Assembly (NCBI RefSeq): GCF_900103935.1
Contig: NZ_FNIC01000002.1
Location: forward strand, 124,001 to 188,000
DNA: 64,000 nt
Source of the DNA: Nocardioides szechwanensis
Lineage (GTDB): Bacteria > Actinomycetota > Actinomycetes > Propionibacteriales > Nocardioidaceae
Reading direction: 5' to 3'
Shown here piece by piece: positions 58,476-64,000 of the stretch. The translations under genes were made by a program, and so were the position numbers. The notes beneath the pieces are model-generated. The model made no database searches. It was not told the origin of the DNA and saw only the letters and a list, made by a program, of their open reading frames with translations. Numbering within the stretch: position 1 is the first letter of the stretch; each line of letters opens with the position of its first letter.

Positions 58476-60083
58476 ATGAATCGAGCTCCTGTGTCACAGG
58501 CCGTCACCCCGCCCGCATCGCGACCGCCCTCGGCGGAGGAGTCGGGGCAGATGACCCACCGCGAGATCATGGAGGCCCTCAGCGGCCTGCTGCTCGCGAT
58601 GTTCGTCGCGATGCTCTCGAGCACCGTCGTCACCAACGCGCTGCCGGCCATAGTCACCGACCTCGGGGGCAGCCAGACCGGCTACACCTGGGTCGTCGTG
58701 GCCACGCTGCTGACGATGACGGCGACCACCCCGCTCTGGGGCAAGCTCGCCGACCTGTTCTCCAAGAAGCTGCTCGTCCAGACCGCGCTGGTCGTCTACT
58801 CCCTCGGCTCACTGGTCGCGGCGTTCGCGCCCAACATGGCCGTCCTCATCGGCGCCCGCGCCTTCCAGGGCCTCGGCGTCGGCGGCCTGACCGCGCTCGT
58901 CCAGGTCGTCATCGCCACCATGGTGAGCCCGCGTGAGCGCGGCCGCTACTCCGGCTACATCGGCGCCGTCTTCGCCCTCGCCACCGTCAGCGGCCCGCTC
59001 ATCGGCGGCCTGATCGTCGACAGCCCGCTCGGCTGGCGCGGCTGCTTCTTCGTCGGCCTGCCGATCGCCGCGCTGGCGTTCGTGGTGCTCCAGCGCACGC
59101 TGCACCTGCCGGTGGTCAAGCGCCAGGTCACCATCGACTACCTCGGCGCCACCCTGATCATGGGCGGCGTCAGCATCCTGCTGGTGTGGGTCTCGCTCGC
59201 CGGCCAGCAGTTCGAGTGGGTCTCGGGCACCACCGCGCTGATGGTGACCGCCGGCATCCTGGTGATCGCCGCGTCCGTCTACGTCGAGGCGCGCGTCGCC
59301 AAGGACCCGATCATCCCGCTCCGACTCTTCCGGGACCGTACGACGGCGCTCGCGACGGGCGCCTCGGTCATGGTCGGCGTCGCGATGTTCGGTGCCACGG
59401 TCTACCTGAGCCAGTACTTCCAGCTCGCTCGCGGCATGTCGCCCACCGAGGCGGGGCTGATGTCGATCGCCATGGTCGGCGGTCTGCTCGTCTCGTCCAT
59501 CGTCACCGGCCGGATCATCAGCAACACCGGGCTGTGGAAGCGCTGGCTGGTCGGCGGCATGGTCCTGGTCATCGTCGGTCTCGCACTGCTGGGCCAGATC
59601 GACGAGAAGACCGACCTGGCCGTGGTCGGCGCCTACATGGTGCTGGTCGGGCTGGGCCTGGGCGCCACCATGCAGAACCTCGTGCTCTCGGTCCAGAACA
59701 ACACCCGGATCGAGGACATGGGCGCGGCCAGCTCGGTCGTGGCGTTCTTCCGGTCCATGGGTGGCTCGATCGGCGTCTCCGCGCTGGGCGCCGTCCTGGC
59801 CACCCAGGTCTCGACCAGCGTCCGCGACGGGCTGAAGACGATGGGCATCACGCCCGACGCCCACGCCAGCCACTCGATCCCCGACCTCGACTCCCTCCCG
59901 GCGCCGATCCGGGCGCTCTACGAGGCGTCGTTCGGTGACGCGGTGGGCCACCTGTTCCTGGTGTCGGTACCGTTCGCCGTGGCCGCCCTGGTCTGTGTCC
60001 TGTTCATCAAGGAGGTCCCGTTGCGCACCACCAACTACGACCCCGCGGCGGCCGCCGCCACTGAGGAGCCCGCCGCGCGATGA
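58476..60083 (+). CDS. MFS drug efflux transporter, 14-helix DHA2 type
   Basis: 535 residues. Proton-driven multidrug pump of the EmrB/QacA (DHA2) family. Signs include the N-terminal ATPase-less helix set, motif A-like GKLADLFSKKLLVQ, motif C-like VFALATVSGPLIGGLIVD, and D1-like LPAIVTDLGGSQTGYTWVV; about 14 hydrophobic helices. ATG 58476 is used because the promoter at 58423 would start transcription near 58458; the longer frame runs into the 81-bp repeat. The MarR gene overlaps its stop by four bases. Confidence 0.92.
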   Translation: MNRAPVSQAVTPPASRPPSAEESGQMTHREIMEALSGLLLAMFVAMLSSTVVTNALPAIVTDLGGSQTGYTWVVVATLLTMTATTPLWGKLADLFSKKLLVQTALVVYSLGSLVAAFAPNMAVLIGARAFQGLGVGGLTALVQVVIATMVSPRERGRYSGYIGAVFALATVSGPLIGGLIVDSPLGWRGCFFVGLPIAALAFVVLQRTLHLPVVKRQVTIDYLGATLIMGGVSILLVWVSLAGQQFEWVSGTTALMVTAGILVIAASVYVEARVAKDPIIPLRLFRDRTTALATGASVMVGVAMFGATVYLSQYFQLARGMSPTEAGLMSIAMVGGLLVSSIVTGRIISNTGLWKRWLVGGMVLVIVGLALLGQIDEKTDLAVVGAYMVLVGLGLGATMQNLVLSVQNNTRIEDMGAASSVVAFFRSMGGSIGVSALGAVLATQVSTSVRDGLKTMGITPDAHASHSIPDLDSLPAPIRALYEASFGDAVGHLFLVSVPFAVAALVCVLFIKEVPLRTTNYDPAAAAATEEPAAR

Positions 60084-60532
60084 GCCCCGCAGGCAGAGCC
60101 GAGTCGCTGCGCCACCTCGAGCAGGAGGTGGGCGTGCTGATCCGCCGGATCCGGCGGGTCATCGCCGAGCGGGCGCTCCTGGTCCACGAGGACCTCCAGC
60201 CGGCGGCCTACCTGATGCTGGGCTACGTCGCCGAGCACGGCCCGCTGCGCGCGTCGTCGATGTCGGAGATCTTCGCGATCGACAAGGGAGCGATCAGCCG
60301 CCAGGTCCAGCACCTCGTCGACCTCCACCTGGTCGGCCGGGTCACCGACCCCGACGACGGTCGCGCCTCGCTGGTCTCCGCTACCGACGAGGCCGTACGC
60401 CGGCTCGAGGCCGTCGGGGAGGAGCGCCGGCGGTGGCTCGACGACCGTCTCGGCGACTGGTCCGACGAAAGGCTCGCGGCGTTCGCCCGCGAGCTCGGCC
60501 ACTACAACGCGGCGCTCAACCCGCCGAGCTGA
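60080..60532 (+). CDS. MarR family transcriptional regulator
   Basis: 150 residues with a winged helix (ASSMSEIFAIDKGAISRQVQ, HLVDLHLVGRVTDPDDGRAS) flanked by dimerisation helices. DDGRAS is the wing-region motif of MarR proteins. ATG 60080 overlaps the stop of the efflux gene (ATGA), so the regulator is made with the pump and probably represses it until a toxic ligand binds. Its last 17 bases overlap the convergent GH13 gene. Confidence 0.92.
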   Translation: MSPAGRAESLRHLEQEVGVLIRRIRRVIAERALLVHEDLQPAAYLMLGYVAEHGPLRASSMSEIFAIDKGAISRQVQHLVDLHLVGRVTDPDDGRASLVSATDEAVRRLEAVGEERRRWLDDRLGDWSDERLAAFARELGHYNAALNPPS

Positions 60533-62078
60533 CCCACACGGCCGTGTCGTGCGGGAGGTCGTCGCCGACCGGCCCGGACGCGATCACGACGTCACCCGCG
60601 GGCAGGGCGGTGGGCGCACTCCCGCAGTTGACCACCACGGTCAGGCCACCCCGGCGTACGGACAGCACGTCGCCGTCGAGGTGTACGTCGACCGCGTCAC
60701 CCGCGTCGCGGGCCACGGCCCGGCGCGCAGAGAGCGCCTTGCGGTAGAACTCCAGCGTCGAGCCGGGGTCACCCTCCTGGGCGTCGACGGTCAGCGGCGC
60801 CCAGTCGTCGGGCTGCGGGATCCACGGTTGGCCGGCCCCCGGACCGAAGCCGTAGGGCGGCTCGGAGCCGACCCACGGGATCGGCACCCGGCAGCTGTCG
60901 CGGCCGGGCTCGCCGGTGCGGAACCAGGACGGGTCCTGGCGGTCGTCGGGGGCGACGTCGACCTCCTCGAGGCCGAGCTCCTCACCCTGGTAGAGGTAGG
61001 CCGAGCCGGGCAGCGCGAGCGACAGCAGCGTGGCGGCGCGGGCACGCGCCCGGCCGACCTCGCCGCCGCCGTAGCGGGTGGCGTGGCGCTGCACGTCGTG
61101 GTTGCTCAGCACCCACGTGGGCGTGCCGGACACGGCCGTGAAGGCGGGCAGGGTCGAGTCGATGACGTCGGCGAACGCCTTCGCCGACCAGGGCGCCATC
61201 ACCCAGTCGAAGTTGAACGCCTGGTCCAGCTCGTCGGGGCGGACGTAGAGCGCGTTGGCCTCCACCGTGCTGGTCCAGGCCTCGGCGACCGCCATCCGGT
61301 CGCCGTCGTACTCCGCCAGGATCCGGCGCCACTGGCGGTAGACCTCGTGGACCTCGGGCTGGTCCCACATCGGCTCGTCGTCGAGGTGTCCGCCGACCTC
61401 GAAGTGGTCGGAGACCGGAGCCTGGCCGCGCTGGTCGCGCAGGCTCTCCTCCTTGAGCAGGCCGTGGGCCACGTCGATCCGGAAGCCGTCGACGTCGCGG
61501 TCGAGCCAGAAGCGCAGGACCTTCTCGAACATCGCCGGGATCTCGGGGTTGCGCCAGTCGAGGTCGGGCTGGCTGGTGTCGAAGAGGTGGAGGTACCACT
61601 GGTCGGTGTCGCCGACCCGGGTCCAGGCCGGGCCACCGAAGACCGAGCGCCAGTTGTTGGGCGGCTCGCTCGCGCCCTCGCCGCGGCCGGTGCGGAAGAG
61701 GTAGCGGGCGCGCTCGGGGCTGCCCGGCTCGGCGGCCAGCGCCGCCTGGAACCACGCGTGCTCGGAGGAGGTGTGGTTGGGGACCAGGTCCACGATCACC
61801 TTCAGGCCCAGGTCGTGCGCCTGGGTGACCAGCGCGTCGGCGTCGGCCAGCGTCCCGAACATGGGGTCGACGTCGAGGTAGTCGGCGACGTCGTAGCCGT
61901 GGTCGAGCTGCGGCGAGCGGTAGAAGGGCGTCACCCAGACCGCGTCGACGCCGAGGTCGCGCAGGTAGGGGAGGCGGGAGGTGATGCCCGGCAGGTCACC
62001 GATGCCGTCGCCGTCGGAGTCGGCGAAGCTGCGCACGTAGACCTGGTAGACGACCGCGTGCCGCCACCACTCGCTCAT
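60516..62078 (-). CDS. GH13 alpha-glucosidase-type glycosidase
   Basis: 520 residues of glycoside hydrolase family 13 (oligo-1,6-glucosidase/alpha-glucosidase/trehalose-like group). Landmarks: WWRHAVVYQVYVRSFADSDG, DHGYDVADY, VIVDLVPNHTS, nucleophile Asp in DGFRIDVAHGL, acid/base Glu in VAEAWTS, and the third Asp in LSNHDVQRHA. It should release glucose from alpha-glucosides in the cytoplasm. ATG 62078 overlaps the thioesterase stop by four bases. Linkage preference cannot be fixed. Confidence 0.9.
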   Translation of the reverse strand: MSEWWRHAVVYQVYVRSFADSDGDGIGDLPGITSRLPYLRDLGVDAVWVTPFYRSPQLDHGYDVADYLDVDPMFGTLADADALVTQAHDLGLKVIVDLVPNHTSSEHAWFQAALAAEPGSPERARYLFRTGRGEGASEPPNNWRSVFGGPAWTRVGDTDQWYLHLFDTSQPDLDWRNPEIPAMFEKVLRFWLDRDVDGFRIDVAHGLLKEESLRDQRGQAPVSDHFEVGGHLDDEPMWDQPEVHEVYRQWRRILAEYDGDRMAVAEAWTSTVEANALYVRPDELDQAFNFDWVMAPWSAKAFADVIDSTLPAFTAVSGTPTWVLSNHDVQRHATRYGGGEVGRARARAATLLSLALPGSAYLYQGEELGLEEVDVAPDDRQDPSWFRTGEPGRDSCRVPIPWVGSEPPYGFGPGAGQPWIPQPDDWAPLTVDAQEGDPGSTLEFYRKALSARRAVARDAGDAVDVHLDGDVLSVRRGGLTVVVNCGSAPTALPAGDVVIASGPVGDDLPHDTAVWVSSAG

Positions 62079-62851
62079 GCGAACGCCGCCGGGTCGACCG
62101 TGATCCACACGTGCTCGGCGACCGCGACCACGCGCCCGTCGGCGTCGTACAGCGTGGACGCCGTGAACGTCTTGCGGCCCTCCTGGCCGCGGGCGGCTCC
62201 GATCACCACGTGCTCCTCTCCGATCACCGGCAGAGCGTCGATCCTCGCAGTCATCGTCCCGAGCACCATCGGGCGGTCCGCCATGTCACCGGCCCACGCG
62301 CCCACGCAGTCGAGCGCCGCCCAGGTCACCGGCAGCGACGCATGACGTACGTCGTCGCGGTACTCGCGCCAGTCCTCGGCCAGGCTCGGGTGCGGCGTCC
62401 AGGTCGCCGCGGCCCGGACCGTGTCGCCTTGCGGCGTCACCTCGCCCGGGAAGATCCGCAGGCCGTCACCCGCCTCGCGGTCGGTGCCGCACGCGAAGCA
62501 GCCGGGGAAGGGGTGGGAGCGCAGGCCGGGGTAGGCCGCCTCGGCGGCGCGGGCCTCGTCGGCACCGACCGGGGCGACCGGCTCGAGGTCGTGGTCGGCG
62601 AAGCGTGCCTGCGCCACCGGGCTGCCGTCGTACGACGCGATGTGCGCGCCGTCGGCGGACACCGTGACCGGCATCGGGACGTCGAGCGGCGGCGGCTGCC
62701 GCAGCGCCACCGTGACTGCCGGCCACGACACACACCGGTCGGCGTCGTGGGGGAGCAGCGCGGCCAGGGCGCCGGCGGTCCAGCCGCCGTTGCCGGACGG
62801 GTCGGGGCCGCGGAAGCGCCGCGGCACGAGCAGCTCGTCGGTGGCGCTCAT
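62075..62851 (-). CDS. Hotdog-fold thioesterase-like protein
   Basis: 258 residues. It looks like a double-hotdog acyl-CoA thioesterase relative, with FPGCFACGTDREAGDGLRI, a CxACG motif often seen in PaaI-like proteins, and the second half PVTWAALDCVGAWAGD, MTARIDALPVIGEEHVVIG. No experimentally defined active site can be pointed to. It overlaps the photolyase stop by four bases and the GH13 start by four bases; the functional link between the three genes is unclear. Confidence 0.68.
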   Translation of the reverse strand: MSATDELLVPRRFRGPDPSGNGGWTAGALAALLPHDADRCVSWPAVTVALRQPPPLDVPMPVTVSADGAHIASYDGSPVAQARFADHDLEPVAPVGADEARAAEAAYPGLRSHPFPGCFACGTDREAGDGLRIFPGEVTPQGDTVRAAATWTPHPSLAEDWREYRDDVRHASLPVTWAALDCVGAWAGDMADRPMVLGTMTARIDALPVIGEEHVVIGAARGQEGRKTFTASTLYDADGRVVAVAEHVWITVDPAAFA

Positions 62852-64000
62852 CGGATCTCCTCATAGCGGGCCAGGGCCTCGCGGCGCTCGGCGGCGTGGT
62901 CGACGATCGGCTGCGGGTAGCCGACCTCGTCGCGGTCGGCCGGGCTCGGGTCGTGGGGGTCGGCCCCCTCGGGCAGGTCCGCGAGCTCGGGCACCCACTG
63001 TCGGACATAGGTGGCGTCCGGGTCGAACTTGCGGCCCTGGGTCGTGGGGTTGAAGACCCGGAAGTACGGCGACGCGTCGGTGCCGCTGCCCGCCACCCAC
63101 TGCCAGCCGTGCTGGTTGGAGGCGAGGTCGCCGTCGACCAGCGAGTGCATGAAGTGACGCGCGCCGTGCTGCCACTCGACGTGCAGGTCCTTGACCAGGA
63201 AGCTGGCGACGATCATGCGGACCCGGTTGTGCATCCAGCCGATGGCGCGCAGCTGGCGCATCCCGGCGTCGACGACCGGGAAGCCGGTGCGGCCCTGGCA
63301 CCAGGCCTCGAGGTGGTCGGCCGGGTCGTCGTAGCGCATCCGGGCGTAGTCGGGCTTGAGGTAGTCGCGCGCCGAGTGGGGGTGCGCGAACAGGACGTCG
63401 GCGTAGAACTCCCGCCACGCCAGCTCCTTGCGGTAGGTCGCGGCACCGTCGCTGCGCAGGCGCGCGAGGTCAGCCAGCAGGGTGCGCGGGTGGACCTCGC
63501 CCCACTTGAGGTGCGGCGACATCCGGGAGGTGCCGTCGACGCCCGGCCGGTCCCGGTCGTCGCCGTAGTCGCCGACGCGGTCGAGGAAGCCGGCCCACTG
63601 CCGGCGGGCCGCGGCCTCGCCGGCCTCGGGGAGCTCGACCCCCTCGGCCTCCGCGTCGGGGAGGTCGGCGGTCTCGGCCAGGCCGAGCCAGGTGGGGTCG
63701 GGCGGAGGGTCGACGGGGTCGCGCCAGCCGTGGTCGGCCCACGCCTTGGAGTAGGGCGTGAACACCTTGAAGGGGGTGCCGGCGCCGCTGGTCACCCGTC
63801 CCGGCGCCACGGCGTACGGCGATCCGGTGCGGACCAGCTCGACCCCGGCCTCGGCGAGCGCCTGCTCGACCGCGAGGTCACGGGCGTGGCCGTAGGGCCC
63901 GAAGTCGGCGGCGACATGGACCCGCTCGGCGCCGACCTCGACGGCCGCCTGCACGACCCGACGTACGGGATCGCCGGTCACGACCGCCAGCGGCAGGTCG
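62848..64000 (-). CDS. phrB: Deoxyribodipyrimidine photolyase (5' end outside window)
   Basis: About 383 codons are inside the window; the frame stays open to base 64000 and the first part of the N-terminal antenna domain is missing because of the window edge. The FAD domain is intact: SRMSPHLKWGEVHPRTLL, ELAWREFYADVLFAHP, QGRTGFPVVDAGMRQLRAIG, WMHNRVRMIVASFLVKDL and GDLASNQHGWQWVAGSGTDA, FNPTTQGRKFDPDATYVRQW. It is a class I CPD photolyase that repairs UV dimers with blue light. The 4-base overlap with the thioesterase gene makes it the upstream member of the minus-strand operon. Confidence 0.93.
   Translation of the reverse strand, partial: DLPLAVVTGDPVRRVVQAAVEVGAERVHVAADFGPYGHARDLAVEQALAEAGVELVRTGSPYAVAPGRVTSGAGTPFKVFTPYSKAWADHGWRDPVDPPPDPTWLGLAETADLPDAEAEGVELPEAGEAAARRQWAGFLDRVGDYGDDRDRPGVDGTSRMSPHLKWGEVHPRTLLADLARLRSDGAATYRKELAWREFYADVLFAHPHSARDYLKPDYARMRYDDPADHLEAWCQGRTGFPVVDAGMRQLRAIGWMHNRVRMIVASFLVKDLHVEWQHGARHFMHSLVDGDLASNQHGWQWVAGSGTDASPYFRVFNPTTQGRKFDPDATYVRQWVPELADLPEGADPHDPSPADRDEVGYPQPIVDHAAERREALARYEEIR

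Noticed and set aside
62848..64000. N-terminally truncated photolyase pseudogene
   Set aside because: The frame remains open to the last base, so the missing start is explained by the window edge.

Overview
The window is one continuous stretch of very GC-rich actinobacterial chromosome. The codon use, the frequent GTG and TTG starts, the order tRNA-Trp, secE, nusG, rplK, rplA, rplJ, rplL, rpoB, rpoC, and a complete mce lipid-import operon between rplL and rpoB all suggest a Nocardioides-like member of the Propionibacteriales. That placement is inference; no marker search was possible. There is no prophage, integrase, transposase or CRISPR array. The only mobile-looking DNA is short palindromic repeats.

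Layout. 1-1486: start of an adenosine deaminase gene and an aspartate aminotransferase on the minus strand. 1653-6910: tRNA-Trp and the secE-nusG-rplK-rplA and rplJ-rplL ribosomal/transcription genes. A D-2-hydroxyacid dehydrogenase is lodged between rplA and rplJ, there are RNA control elements ahead of rplK, rplA and rplJ, and terminators follow rplA and rplL. 7247-18417: an eleven-gene mce operon (ATPase, two YrbE permeases, MceA-F, two Mce-associated membrane proteins, the second with a J-like domain lacking HPD). 18638-26123: rpoB and rpoC. 26408-29350: a geranylgeranyl-reductase-like flavoprotein, an acyltransferase and a tandem Nudix protein.

29310-40838 (minus strand) is the most unusual region. 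Eight tightly packed genes, read from 39430 down to 29310 and nearly all overlapping by 1-4 bases, encode a small membrane protein, a family-2 glycosyltransferase fused to type-II-secretion-ATPase-like N-terminal domains, a polytopic GT-C-like membrane protein, a (Glu-Pro)n repeat coiled-coil protein, two lipoproteins (one a PstS-like binding protein interrupted by a coiled coil) and two paralogous secreted proteins of unknown family. A GH5 glycanase lies just upstream. I read this as a candidate undescribed surface-polysaccharide synthesis and assembly system.

40916-53670 is mixed metabolism: an Fe-alcohol dehydrogenase/FAD-FeS oxidoreductase pair, a 29-residue membrane micropeptide, methyltransferases, topoisomerase IB, a macro-domain protein, SerC, a GNAT enzyme, citrate synthase and PdxH. 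53795-60532 is a transport and resistance section: a TetR gene whose promoter contains a perfect operator palindrome, a heterodimeric ABC exporter, then a leader peptide (12 codons, near-perfect Shine-Dalgarno, Arg-Thr-Arg motif) with alternative hairpins upstream of a DHA2-type MFS pump and a MarR regulator. 60516-64000 (minus) is a photolyase, hotdog thioesterase, GH13 operon cut by the window edge. Two families of palindromic repeats are dispersed: an 81-bp element (two copies) and hairpins with a conserved TCGTKCCTC loop (four units).
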